From Chloroflexota bacterium (GTDB lineage Bacteria > Chloroflexota > Limnocylindria > Limnocylindrales > CSP1-4), in contig JAHBUZ010000026.1 of the NCBI GenBank assembly GCA_019637815.1, forward strand, positions 1 to 54,031: a stretch of DNA of 54,031 nt. Direction: 5' to 3'. The stretch's first letter is position 1. Every line of letters starts with the position of its first letter. A program made the translations under genes and the position numbers. Shown piece by piece: positions 18,570 to 26,806 of this stretch. The notes beneath the pieces are model-generated. The model saw nothing but the letters and a program-made list of their open reading frames with translations. It did no database searches and had not been told where the DNA came from.

Positions 18570-19130
18570 ATGTTCCAGCGACTGTTCGGCGGTGGGTCAT
18601 CGTCCGAGGCCGAGAGCCCCGCACCGGCCAGCGAGTCCGCGACGGCCGACACGGTGACCATCCGGCGCATCGCGTCCCAGCTGGGCCAGCTGCCCATGGA
18701 GCAGCGCCGCTCGATCGCCGGGTTCGCGTACGTGCTGAGTCGCGCTGCGCACGCCGACCTCCACATCTCGCCGGAGGAGGTCGCCTTCATGGAGCGCACC
18801 GTGCAGGAGGTCACCGGGCTGCCGGAGGCGCAGGCGGTGCTCGTCGTGGAGATCGCGCGCACCCAGGCGGAGCTCATGGGCGCGACCGAGGACTACCTCG
18901 TGACCCGCGAGTTCGCCGCGCAGGCACCCGAGGACGAGCGACTCCAGCTGCTGCGGCTCGCCTTCCGGGTGGGTGCCGCGGATGACACCATCACCGCCGA
19001 GGAGGTGGCCGAGCTCAACCAGATCGGCAAGGAGCTGGGCTTCACCGCGGCCGAGGTGGACGCCGTCCGCCTCGAGTTCCGGGACCAGCTGTCGGCGATC
19101 CAGGCGATGCGCGCGGCACGCGAGGCATGA
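18570..19130 (+). CDS. TerB-like protein
   Basis: A 186-residue acidic all-helical protein. After a short Ser/Ala/Glu-rich lead, residues about 40-175 match the tellurite-resistance TerB / DnaJ-associated helical fold: AGFAYVLSRAAHADLHISPEEVAFM and AFRVGAADDTITAEEVAELNQIGKELGF, each with an acidic loop that could bind metal. AGGAGG at 18560-18565 sets the start. A TATCAT hexamer at 18511-18516 may be its -10. No other ter genes are nearby, so tellurite resistance should not be assumed; it may be a regulatory or scaffold protein. Confidence 0.75.
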   Translation: MFQRLFGGGSSSEAESPAPASESATADTVTIRRIASQLGQLPMEQRRSIAGFAYVLSRAAHADLHISPEEVAFMERTVQEVTGLPEAQAVLVVEIARTQAELMGATEDYLVTREFAAQAPEDERLQLLRLAFRVGAADDTITAEEVAELNQIGKELGFTAAEVDAVRLEFRDQLSAIQAMRAAREA

Positions 19131-19163
19131 CCATCACAGGTGGCGCCAGCCCCGCTGCTCGGG

Positions 19164-19169
19164 CATGAT
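19164..19169 (+). promoter_or_regulatory. candidate -10 hexamer CATGAT for a leaderless transcript
   Basis: CATGAT lies exactly 7 nt before the ATG of the leader frame at 19177, the same distance as at 5249, 22408, 28163, 29492 and 53256. No -35 box is evident. Confidence 0.35.
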
Positions 19170-19176
19170 GTCCGGC

Positions 19177-19206
19177 ATGAGGGAGTGGTCGCGCTGCTGC
19201 GCATGA
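19177..19206 (+). CDS. candidate leader peptide MREWSRCCA
   Basis: A nine-codon frame with two adjacent Cys codons near its end. Its TGA overlaps the ATG of the alpha/beta-hydrolase gene (ATGA, 19203-19206). There is no ribosome binding site for either start, which fits leaderless initiation followed by reinitiation. Short Cys-rich leaderless frames controlling the next gene are known in mycobacteria, so cysteine-responsive attenuation is a possible reading. It is too short for coding statistics. Confidence 0.35.
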   Translation: MREWSRCCA

Positions 19207-20189
19207 CCAGCCGTGCGGAGGCCCCGCTGCGCGGGGAGGCCACGGCGCCGCGCGTCGGTGGGACGCCCGGGTTGGGACGTGCCGTCGTGCTCGCGGATGG
19301 TCGGGTGCTGGGCTATGACGACATCGGCGATGTCGGGGCGCCCGTGGTCGTGTATCACCACGGCTTCGGCAGCTCGCGGGTCGTCCGCCATCCCGACGAC
19401 GCCCTGACCGCCCGCCTGGGCATCCGGCTCATCGCCGTGGATCGGCCGGGCATCGGGCTCTCCACCGGTCGTCCGGGTCGCCGTCTCCTCGACTGGCCGA
19501 GCGATCTCGTCCAGCTCCTGGACCGGCTGGGCATCGAGCGCGCCCATGTGCTCGGCTGGTCGGGTGGCGGGCCGTACGCGCTCGCGTGCGGCTGGGCGAT
19601 GCCCGACCGCGTGAACCGCATCGGCCTCATCAGCGTCGCGGCTCCGCTCGTGCCCGGTGCGGACTACCTGCTGCGGATGCACCGGGTCGCGTCACGCGCC
19701 GCCGACAACGCCCCGTGGGCCATCCGGCTCGCCATGTGGCGCTGGTCACGCGCCCAGCGGGCCGACCCGGAGCGGCATCTGGACAAGGCCATCGAGGGCA
19801 TGATCGAGGCCGATCGCATCGTGCTGGAGGATCCGGGGCTGCGGCGGGTCATGCTCGCCAACGCGGACGAGATGTATCGCCAGGGTGGTCGCGGCCTGTA
19901 TGACGAGGCGCTCATCATGGCCCGGCCATGGGGCTTCCCCATCGCGGGCGTGCAGGTGCCGGTGCGACTGTGGCACGGCGAGCTGGACACCGCGGTGCCC
20001 GTCGGGATGGGTCGCTACCTCGCTCGCACCCTGCCCCAGGTCCACGCCACGTTCTATCCGGGCGAGGCGCACCACCTGCTGTACGACCGATGGACGGAGA
20101 TCATCGAGGCGTTCATGGCACCCGATGTCGCGCCGGTGGCTGCCGGGGACGCAGCGACGACCATCGGCGGGGCGCGACGGCGTCCCTGA
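19203..20189 (+). CDS. alpha/beta-hydrolase
   Basis: A 328-residue alpha/beta-hydrolase-fold enzyme. The oxyanion HG motif is YHHGFGSSR, the nucleophile elbow is GWSGGGPYALA (Ser), the acid is likely the Asp in WHGELDTAVPVGM, and the catalytic His is in YPGEAHHLLYD. It is likely an esterase or lipase-like hydrolase of unknown substrate. The frame remains open to a GTG at 19140, but ATG 19203, coupled to the short leader frame, is preferred; this boundary is uncertain. A bidirectional hairpin separates it from the convergent response-regulator gene. Confidence 0.83.
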   Translation: MTSRAEAPLRGEATAPRVGGTPGLGRAVVLADGRVLGYDDIGDVGAPVVVYHHGFGSSRVVRHPDDALTARLGIRLIAVDRPGIGLSTGRPGRRLLDWPSDLVQLLDRLGIERAHVLGWSGGGPYALACGWAMPDRVNRIGLISVAAPLVPGADYLLRMHRVASRAADNAPWAIRLAMWRWSRAQRADPERHLDKAIEGMIEADRIVLEDPGLRRVMLANADEMYRQGGRGLYDEALIMARPWGFPIAGVQVPVRLWHGELDTAVPVGMGRYLARTLPQVHATFYPGEAHHLLYDRWTEIIEAFMAPDVAPVAAGDAATTIGGARRRP

Positions 20190-20198
20190 CGCGCCGCC

Positions 20199-20239
20199 GG
20201 GCATCCGACCCGGCGTGTGGCTGGGCATCCGACCTGGCG
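20199..20239 (+). repeat. 17-bp direct repeat, two copies
   Basis: GGGCATCCGACCCGGCG (20199-20215) recurs at 20223-20239 with one mismatch and a 24-nt period, directly after the hydrolase stop. It is probably a small local duplication next to the terminator hairpin. Confidence 0.55.
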
Positions 20240-20245
20240 CGCGGC

Positions 20246-20264
20246 CGACCCGGCGGCCGGGTCG
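20246..20264. terminator. bidirectional hairpin between convergent genes
   Basis: CGACCCGG (20246-20253) and CCGGGTCG (20257-20264) form a perfect 8-bp stem with a CGG loop, placed between the convergent hydrolase and response-regulator genes. No U-tract follows on either strand. Confidence 0.5.
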
Positions 20265-20283
20265 CGCGACCGACGGCAGGAGG

Positions 20284-21000
20284 TCAGTGGCCCCCGGTCC
20301 GATGGCGCGCCACGAACGCCGCCGCCTGGGCCCGCCGCTGGAGATCCAGCTTGGACAGGATGGAGCTGACGTAGTTCTTGACGGTCTTGTCCGAGAGGAA
20401 CACCTCGGCCGCGATCTGGCGGTTCGTCTTGCCCTCCGCGACCAGGAGCAGGATCCGACGCTCCTGGGCGGTCAGCCGCGCGAGCTCGTCGTCCTCGTCC
20501 GAATCGGCCATCCGGCGCACCCGCTCGAGCACCTTGCCGGTGACCGCGGGGTCGAGCAGCGAGCCACCGCCACCCACCGTCTCCAGCGCCCGCACGAGGT
20601 CCCGCATGCGGGTCTCCTTGAGCAGGTAGCCGCTGGCACCCGCCACGATGGCGGACAGGACCGCCTCCTCATCCGGGTAGCTGGTGAGCATCACCACACG
20701 CGTGTCCGGATGCTCGCTCCGGATCTCGCGGCAGGCCTCCACACCCGAGCCATCCGGCAGGCGGACGTCCATGACCACGAGGTCCGGCCGGAACCGCTCG
20801 GCCATCGCGATCGCCTCCGCCACGCTGCCCGCCTGGGCGACCACGTGGAAGCCGTCCCGTCGGTCGAGCGAGGCGACGAGGCCCTCGCGGACGACCTCGT
20901 GGTCGTCCACCACGAGCACCGTCAGGCGGCGCGCCGGTCGGTCCGCGGTGCCGTCCGTTCCCGCGGTCGTGGTCGTGTCGTCGTCATGCGTCGTGGACAT
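20284..21000 (-). CDS. NarL/LuxR-family response regulator
   Basis: A 238-residue DNA-binding response regulator. A Thr/Asp-rich lead of about 25 residues precedes the receiver domain: acidic pair VVDDHEVVREG and phospho-acceptor Asp78 in DLVVMDVRLPDGSG. The LuxR helix-turn-helix at about 170-230 includes LTAQERRILLLVAEGKTNRQ, VFLSDKTVKNYVSSILSKL. It resembles DevR/DosR and LiaR types. Its start overlaps the end of the kinase gene by 17 bases, so the two are translationally coupled and are almost certainly partners. Confidence 0.94.
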   Translation of the reverse strand: MSTTHDDDTTTTAGTDGTADRPARRLTVLVVDDHEVVREGLVASLDRRDGFHVVAQAGSVAEAIAMAERFRPDLVVMDVRLPDGSGVEACREIRSEHPDTRVVMLTSYPDEEAVLSAIVAGASGYLLKETRMRDLVRALETVGGGGSLLDPAVTGKVLERVRRMADSDEDDELARLTAQERRILLLVAEGKTNRQIAAEVFLSDKTVKNYVSSILSKLDLQRRAQAAAFVARHRTGGH

Positions 21001-22186
21001 CGTCCTCCTGCTCCGCTTGGGGCCATGGCCGCCGCAGTCGTACCTGGGTGCCCGAGCCGGGCTCGCTGGTCAGGTCCAGTGTGGCGCCCACGGCGGTCGC
21101 GCGTGCGCGCATGTTGGCGATCCCGTGATGACCACCAGGGGTCGCACGGGCCGCATCGAAGCCGCGCCCGTCGTCGATGACGGCGAGCTCCAGGCCATCG
21201 GCGTCGGTGGACAGCCGCAGCTGGACGTTCCGGGCGCCGGCATGCCGGGCCACGTTGCTGACCGCCTCGCGCAGGATGCTCAGGAGCTCGCGGTCGTGGG
21301 TGGCGTCGAGCCGCGCGAGGTCCTGATGCGCATCCGGTGCCACCTCCACCGCGATGGATGCCGCGGATGCACGTCGCAGCTCCTCGCCCAGCCGACGGAT
21401 CCCGTCGACGAGGTCCGTGCCGCCATCCGGGTCGTCGTGGAGGCCCAGGATGAAGCCCCGGATGTCCCGGATGGAGCCGTGGATGGCATCGATGGCCCGG
21501 TCCACGCGCGCAGCGGCCTCGTCCTGGTCGCTGGTCATGATGTCCGGCACGTCCTCGAGGAACAGGCCGACCCCGTAGAGCGACTGGATGATGCCGTCAT
21601 GGAGGTCCCGGCCGATCCGCTCGCGCTCGCGGAGCACGGCGAGCTGCTCGAGGTCCGCGTGGAGCCGTGCGGTGTGGATGGCCATGGCCGCCTGGCGCGC
21701 GAACGTCTCGACCAGTGCCTGGTCGGCGAGGCTGAACCGGGGCGCATCGATCTTCTCGGTCAGATACAGGTTGCCCACGGGCTGGTCGCCGAGGACCACG
21801 GGCACGCCCAGGAACGAGTGCATCGGCGGGTGGTTGGGCGGGAACCCCGATCGCCGCGGGTCGCTCATCACGTCATCGACCCGGATGCTCCGACGCTCCC
21901 GGATGAGCAGACCCAGCAACCCGTGGCCCGTGGGCGGCGGTCCGATGGCCCGCCGGGTATCGACGTCCATGCCGCTCGTGATGAACCGCGCGATGCGCTG
22001 GTCCGGACGCACGATGCCGAGCGCGGCGTACCGCGCGCCCACGAGGGGCCGGATACGGTCCGCGATGACCTGGAGCACGGCATCGAGGGAGACCGCCTCG
22101 GCGATGGCGGCGGTCGCGGCGTCGAGCGCCTCGAGGGTGGCCGCGGGCAGCGGGCCAGGATCCTCGTCCTCGTGCGTCGCGATCAT
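20984..22186 (-). CDS. GAF-domain sensor histidine kinase
   Basis: A 400-residue soluble kinase with no membrane segment. A GAF domain (about 18-175) is followed by a HisKA_3 dimerisation domain with phospho-acceptor His196 in RDLHDGIIQSLYGVG. A HATPase_c domain follows, with the N-box ILREAVSNVARHAGARNV and the G-box DDGRGFDAA. The layout resembles DevS/DosT sensors but with a single GAF domain; whether it binds haem or another ligand cannot be told. GGAGG five nt before the ATG fixes the start. The receiver partner follows directly. Confidence 0.93.
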   Translation of the reverse strand: MIATHEDEDPGPLPAATLEALDAATAAIAEAVSLDAVLQVIADRIRPLVGARYAALGIVRPDQRIARFITSGMDVDTRRAIGPPPTGHGLLGLLIRERRSIRVDDVMSDPRRSGFPPNHPPMHSFLGVPVVLGDQPVGNLYLTEKIDAPRFSLADQALVETFARQAAMAIHTARLHADLEQLAVLRERERIGRDLHDGIIQSLYGVGLFLEDVPDIMTSDQDEAAARVDRAIDAIHGSIRDIRGFILGLHDDPDGGTDLVDGIRRLGEELRRASAASIAVEVAPDAHQDLARLDATHDRELLSILREAVSNVARHAGARNVQLRLSTDADGLELAVIDDGRGFDAARATPGGHHGIANMRARATAVGATLDLTSEPGSGTQVRLRRPWPQAEQEDDVHDA

Positions 22187-22213
22187 GTGGTCCTCCGGTC
22201 GGTCGATGGCGAG

Positions 22214-22219
22214 AGCCTA
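22214..22219 (-). promoter_or_regulatory. candidate -10 hexamer TAGGCT of the two-component operon
   Basis: TAGGCT on the minus strand lies 27 nt before the kinase ATG, with TTCGAC 18 nt further upstream (22238-22243) as a weak -35 candidate. A ribosome binding site lies between the hexamer and the start. Confidence 0.35.
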
Positions 22220-22407
22220 CCCGATCGCGCCGCGCAGGTCGAACCGGGTGATCGGGACCGGCATCGGTCGGGCGGCACAGCGCAGCTCGCACGGGACGCA
22301 GGATCGTCGCGGGGGCCGGGCCGGCGCGGGGTCTGGATCCGTCGCAGGGTGCCGGATGGCACGGCCGGACGGGCCATTCGGCCATGCGGCGGGTCGGGTC
22401 GTGGACC

Positions 22408-22413
22408 TACGAT
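22408..22413 (+). promoter_or_regulatory. candidate -10 hexamer TACGAT for a leaderless multicopper-oxidase transcript
   Basis: TACGAT lies 7 nt before the ATG at 22421, and no ribosome binding site is present, so the mRNA probably starts at or next to the start codon. Confidence 0.45.
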
Positions 22414-22420
22414 CGGCGCC

Positions 22421-23584
22421 ATGGATGACACGCCGACCGGATCCCCCGGTCCCTCCCTGTTGTTGCCGCGCCGCAGTGTCCTTCGGGGCGCCGCCGTCGC
22501 GGCCACTGGTGTCGTGGCCGGGTCGGTGGCTGCCGCGTGCGCCGCGCCGCGTGCTGCCTGGACGTTCGACCCGCGGACGCCGACGGCCGACCTCGCCGGG
22601 GCATCCCCGACCGCCACGCCGACCCCTGCGCCCACCGATCACGCGGTCCACACGGTCGCGCCCGCCACGGCGCCGCCTTCCAGCCCGGGCGGGCTGAGCG
22701 GCCACGACGCCGAGGCGAAGGCCGTCGTCGAGCGCTTCCTGGCGGGCGAGTGGCAGCAGATCCCGGGCTACGGCAACCAGCCCCTCGCGCCCACCATCGA
22801 TGGCGACACCAGGGTGTTCGACATGACCATCGATGAGATCACGCACCACATCACCGCGACCATGGACCCGGTGCCGGCGCTCGGCTACAACGGGACATGG
22901 CCGGGACCCGAGATGCGCATCACGGCCGGTGACCGGATGCGCGCGACGTACACCAACAACCTGCACGAGTCCACGAGCGTCCACTTCCACGGTCAGAGCA
23001 TGCCCAACGCCATGGACGGCGTGCCGTTCATCACGCAGCCGCCGATCATGCCCGGCGAGACGTTCAGCTACGAGTTCGTGGTCGGCCCGGCAGGCTCGCA
23101 CATGTACCACTCCCACCACAACGCGACCGATCAGGTGGGTCGTGGTCTGCTGGGTGCGTTCATCGTGGACCCCGCGGACCCGGCCGAGCGCTACGACGTC
23201 AAGTACGGCGCGACCCAGGACATCATCTGGATCTCCAACGACGCGTACGGCGGCTTCACCATCAACGGGCGCCAGTTCCCGGCGACCGCGCCGCTGGTGG
23301 CGCAGCTGGGCGAGGTCATCGTCATCCGGTTCATGAACGAGGGCGTGATGATGCACCCGTGGCATCTCCACGGGATGCCGATGCGCGTCGTCGCGCGGGA
23401 TGGCTATCCGTTGGGGAGCGCGGAGTTCACGTGTGACACGCTCGGCGTCAACCCGGGCGAGCGGTTCGATGTCGTCATCACCTGCGACAACCCCGGCGCG
23501 TGGGCGTTCCACTGCCACATCCTGCCGCACGCCGAGGGCCCTCGCGGCATGTTCGGCATGGTCACCGCGCTCATCGTGCAGTGA
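22421..23584 (+). CDS. two-domain multicopper oxidase, exported
   Basis: A 387-residue secreted copper enzyme. A twin-arginine-like signal (PRRSVLRGAAVAATG, Arg17-Arg18) runs into VAAAC at Cys40, which could be a lipobox, so a Tat lipoprotein is possible. A Thr/Pro/Ala-rich spacer follows. The first cupredoxin domain carries HFHG and MYHSHH. The second carries MHPWHLHG and FHCHILPHAEGPRGM, giving a full type 1 site plus interdomain type 2/3 trinuclear ligands. The length fits two-domain laccases, which act as trimers. The frame is open far upstream, but this ATG follows the candidate -10. A UspA gene follows 4 nt after the stop. Confidence 0.92.
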   Translation: MDDTPTGSPGPSLLLPRRSVLRGAAVAATGVVAGSVAAACAAPRAAWTFDPRTPTADLAGASPTATPTPAPTDHAVHTVAPATAPPSSPGGLSGHDAEAKAVVERFLAGEWQQIPGYGNQPLAPTIDGDTRVFDMTIDEITHHITATMDPVPALGYNGTWPGPEMRITAGDRMRATYTNNLHESTSVHFHGQSMPNAMDGVPFITQPPIMPGETFSYEFVVGPAGSHMYHSHHNATDQVGRGLLGAFIVDPADPAERYDVKYGATQDIIWISNDAYGGFTINGRQFPATAPLVAQLGEVIVIRFMNEGVMMHPWHLHGMPMRVVARDGYPLGSAEFTCDTLGVNPGERFDVVITCDNPGAWAFHCHILPHAEGPRGMFGMVTALIVQ

Positions 23585-23588
23585 CCTG

Positions 23589-24104
23589 ATGTCCACGATC
23601 GTCGTCGCGACCGACCTCGTGCCTGGACCCACGCCGGTCGTGGACGTGGCGATCGACCTGGCTCGTCGACTCGGCGCCCGGCTGCTGATCCTGCACGTCA
23701 TGGACCTCGGCCGGCTCACCGGCCGGGGCCGCCACGACCGGATCGACCAGGCGCGGGCCGAGCGGGAGCCGGTCCTGCTGGACCTCGTGCGCGATGCGCG
23801 GTCGGCGGGTGTCGCCGCGGAGTTCCTGCTGTGGGCGGGGGCGCCGGTGGACACGATCACGGACGCGGTGGTCTCGGAGGGAGCCGACATGCTGGTCATC
23901 GGTGCGCGGCGCCGACGACGCGCGGGCCGGCTCCTGCTGGGCTCGGTGACCGATGAGCTCGTGCGCCGAACGGACATGCCGGTGCTCGTGGTGCCCACGA
24001 TGGGTGCGAGCGCGGCATCCCTGGCCGCCGCGGCCGGCGCTGCGGGAACGACGTCGATGGATGGCGCCATGGGCGCGGAGGCCGGGTCCACCAGCCAGAC
24101 CTGA
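23589..24104 (+). CDS. universal stress protein (UspA family)
   Basis: A 171-residue UspA-fold protein. The N-terminal STIVVATDLVPGPTPVVDVA is the first beta-alpha unit. The C-terminal VIGARRRRRAGRLLLGSVTDELV and PVLVVP correspond to the G-2x-G-9x-G(S/T) ATP loop, but the second glycine is replaced by Arg, so ATP binding is doubtful. A stretch of five arginines is unusual. The last 40 residues are an Ala/Gly-rich tail. The start lies 4 nt after the multicopper oxidase stop, so the two genes are co-transcribed. Confidence 0.85.
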   Translation: MSTIVVATDLVPGPTPVVDVAIDLARRLGARLLILHVMDLGRLTGRGRHDRIDQARAEREPVLLDLVRDARSAGVAAEFLLWAGAPVDTITDAVVSEGADMLVIGARRRRRAGRLLLGSVTDELVRRTDMPVLVVPTMGASAASLAAAAGAAGTTSMDGAMGAEAGSTSQT

Positions 24105-24211
24105 CGCTCGTCTCCTCGCGATCGGCCGCGCTCGCGTCCCCGGGTCGGCAGGTCGCGGCTCGCCGCCGCCGGCCGCGCGGGATCGGGTCCCGGCCGGGTA
24201 TCGGCGTATGG

Positions 24212-24217
24212 CAGGAT
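24212..24217 (+). promoter_or_regulatory. candidate -10 hexamer CAGGAT before the P-type ATPase
   Basis: CAGGAT lies 6 nt before the GTG at 24224, and no ribosome binding site is seen. It is one of the weaker members of the leaderless series. Confidence 0.28.
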
Positions 24218-24223
24218 GCGCGC

Positions 24224-26806
24224 GTGACGCCGACGCGCGAGCCTGCCATCCCGCGCGAGCCGGTCCTTGTCGCCTCCCGGGTCGGCGTTCCCCCGGTGGT
24301 CGCCGGCCAGGGTGTGCCCGAGCTGCCGGCAGACCTGCCGTCCACACCGGACACGGGCCTGACCCACGAGGAGGCGGTCGAGCGCCGCGCTCGCGGGCTG
24401 GGCAACGACACGCGGATCCCGAGCGGGCGGACGTATCGCGAGATCCTGCGCGACAACGTCCTCCAGCCGGTCAACATCCTGCTGGCGCTCATCTGCGTCG
24501 TACTGGTCGCGCTCGGCCTCATCGGGGATGCCGGGGTGACCATCGTGCTGGTCGCGATCAACGTGGTGGTGGGGCTCGTCCAGGAGGTGCGCGCCAAGCG
24601 CAGCCTCGACCGCCTGTCCGTGCTGACACGACCCACCGCCAGCGTGATCCGGGGCGGCGAGGAGCGGGCGCTGGATGCGCTCGAGGTCGTGCTCGGCGAC
24701 CTGCTCGTGGTGCGACGCGGCGACCAGCTGCTGCTCGATGGCAGGGTCACCGAGGGCCGCTTCCAGGCGGACGAGTCACTGCTCACGGGTGAGTCCGACC
24801 GGATCCCCAAGACGCCCGGCTCGGAGGTCCTCTCCGGCAGCTTCTGCGTGGACGGCGAGGCGCGATACGTGGCCACGCGGGTGGGCGCCGAGAGCTTCGC
24901 CAACCAGCTCACGGCCGGTGCGCGCGCGTTCCGGGGCGAACGCACACCGCTCCAGCAGGACGTCATGCGCATCCTGCGCGGGATGTCCGTCCTCGTGCTC
25001 ATCGCGGCCATCCCGGTGCTGGTGGGCCTGTACCTCCGGACGGGGTCATTGCCCCCCATCGAGACCGCGCGTGCGGCGGCCGTGCTGGTCGCGCTCATCC
25101 CCCAGGGCCTGGTGGTCATGGTCACCGTCGCCTACGCCCTCGCCATCGTGCGTCTCGCCGGCCAGCGGGCGCTCATCCAGCGTGCCAACGCGGTCGAGTC
25201 GATGAGCCGGGTGAGCGTCCTGTGTCTCGACAAGACGGGCACCCTGACGACGCCCGAGATCGAGGTCGCCGACGTCCATCCGGTCGGGGACGAGGCGGAC
25301 CTCGCGCGATGGCTGGGCGCGTTCGTGTGCTCGGTGAGCCTCCGGAACCGCACGTCCGACGCGATCGCGGAGCGGTTCCCGGTCGGCGGAGCGCTGGAGG
25401 TCATCGAGGAGGTGCCCTTCTCGTCCGAGCTGCGATGGAGCGCGCTGGTGGCGCGCGATGCGACCGGGCCATGCCTGCTGGTGCTCGGTGCACCCGAGGT
25501 GCTGGCGGCGCATCTCGTGGCAGGGGACCATGCGGCGCTCGATCGCCTGGTGGCGGAGCAGGCCGCGCTGGGCCTGCGGGTGGTGCTGTTCTGTCGACGC
25601 CCCGGCCATCCCGGCGCGCTGCTGCCCGAGGACGACACGACCGCCGCGGCGCGACTGCCCGACGACCTCGAGCCCCTCGGCGTCGTGGTCCTTCGGGAAC
25701 GGATCCGACCCGATGCCCGCTCCACGCTGGCCCGCTTCGCCGATGCCGGCGTGTCGCTCAAGCTGATCTCCGGCGACAACCCGGTCACCGTGGGCGCGCT
25801 CGCCCGCCAGGTCGGCCTCCACCTGGACGGAGCGGTGGTCTCCGGGCTGGATCTCCAGGACCTCGACGACGTGGCGCTCGGGGATGCCGTCCGCGACGGC
25901 TCCGTGTTCGGCCGCGTGCCCCCGTCACTCAAGGCGCGTCTCGTGGGTGCGTTGCGTACCGATGGCGAGTGGGTCGCCATGGTCGGTGACGGTGTCAATG
26001 ACATCCTGTCGCTCAAGCAGGCGAACCTGGGCATCGCGATGCAGAGCGGCAGCCCGGCCACGCGCGCGGTCGCGGACATCGTGCTGCTCGAGGATTCGTT
26101 CGCGGCGCTCCCGGAGGCGGTGATCGAGGGCCAGCGGATCATCGCAGGCATGCGCGACAGCCTGGTCCTGTTCCTGACACGGGTCGTGTACATGGCGCTC
26201 GCCATCCTCGTGACCGCGAGCGTGGGCCTCGCGATGCCGGTCGATCCGAAGCACAACACCGTGGTGGCACTCCTCACGGTGGGCATACCGGCGCTGGCCA
26301 TGGCGTGGTGGGCTCGCCCGGCCCGTGCGGAACCCCACCCGATGCCGCACATCCTGGGCATCGTGCTGTCTCCGGCGATCGCCCTGGTGGCGCTCGGCCT
26401 GCCGCTGTATGCCTGGGCGGCCGACAGCATGCCCGTCGCCGAGGCACGCACCGTGTTCACGACCTTCGCGGTGCTGTGCGGGCTGCTGCTCCTGCCGCTG
26501 CTCCATCCGCCGCTCGCGACCGGCATCACCGGCCACCGCCGCGAGCGGCCCGACGTACGACCGACCCTCCTCGCGATGCTGATGCTCGCGGGATACGGGC
26601 TGTGCTTCGCGATCGAGCCGATGCGCGCGTTCTTCGAGCTGGTGCCGCTCCAGTGGTCCGTCCTCGCGCTCATCGTGGGGCTGTCGCTCGTCTGGGCCGG
26701 CTGCTCGGTGATGCTCTGGCACCTCGATGCGGGGGCGCGTCTCATGGCGCTGGCGCGCCGACCGCGGACGGCATCCGCGGAGGCCCGCGCCACGCCCCAG
26801 GTCTAG
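24224..26806 (+). CDS. CtpE-like cation-translocating P-type ATPase
   Basis: An 860-residue P-type ATPase. The actuator domain has DESLLTGESDRIPK (about 184-197). The phosphorylation site is Asp336 in CLDKTGTLT. The nucleotide and hinge region includes KLISGDNPVTVGALARQVGL and MVGDGVNDILSLKQANLGIAM. About ten membrane segments are present: a pair near 80-105, a pair near 247-300 with IPQGLVVMVT, and six near the C-terminus. There is no N-terminal heavy-metal domain or CPC motif. The overall pattern resembles mycobacterial CtpE, linked to calcium, so Ca2+ or another divalent cation is the best guess. Its last four bases (CTAG) overlap the stop of the convergent gene. Confidence 0.9.
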   Translation: MTPTREPAIPREPVLVASRVGVPPVVAGQGVPELPADLPSTPDTGLTHEEAVERRARGLGNDTRIPSGRTYREILRDNVLQPVNILLALICVVLVALGLIGDAGVTIVLVAINVVVGLVQEVRAKRSLDRLSVLTRPTASVIRGGEERALDALEVVLGDLLVVRRGDQLLLDGRVTEGRFQADESLLTGESDRIPKTPGSEVLSGSFCVDGEARYVATRVGAESFANQLTAGARAFRGERTPLQQDVMRILRGMSVLVLIAAIPVLVGLYLRTGSLPPIETARAAAVLVALIPQGLVVMVTVAYALAIVRLAGQRALIQRANAVESMSRVSVLCLDKTGTLTTPEIEVADVHPVGDEADLARWLGAFVCSVSLRNRTSDAIAERFPVGGALEVIEEVPFSSELRWSALVARDATGPCLLVLGAPEVLAAHLVAGDHAALDRLVAEQAALGLRVVLFCRRPGHPGALLPEDDTTAAARLPDDLEPLGVVVLRERIRPDARSTLARFADAGVSLKLISGDNPVTVGALARQVGLHLDGAVVSGLDLQDLDDVALGDAVRDGSVFGRVPPSLKARLVGALRTDGEWVAMVGDGVNDILSLKQANLGIAMQSGSPATRAVADIVLLEDSFAALPEAVIEGQRIIAGMRDSLVLFLTRVVYMALAILVTASVGLAMPVDPKHNTVVALLTVGIPALAMAWWARPARAEPHPMPHILGIVLSPAIALVALGLPLYAWAADSMPVAEARTVFTTFAVLCGLLLLPLLHPPLATGITGHRRERPDVRPTLLAMLMLAGYGLCFAIEPMRAFFELVPLQWSVLALIVGLSLVWAGCSVMLWHLDAGARLMALARRPRTASAEARATPQV

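Noticed and set aside
18570..19130. TerB-like protein as a tellurite-resistance or defence operon
   Set aside because: No TerC, TerD or TerZ gene is near; the neighbours are a glycosyltransferase and a hydrolase.
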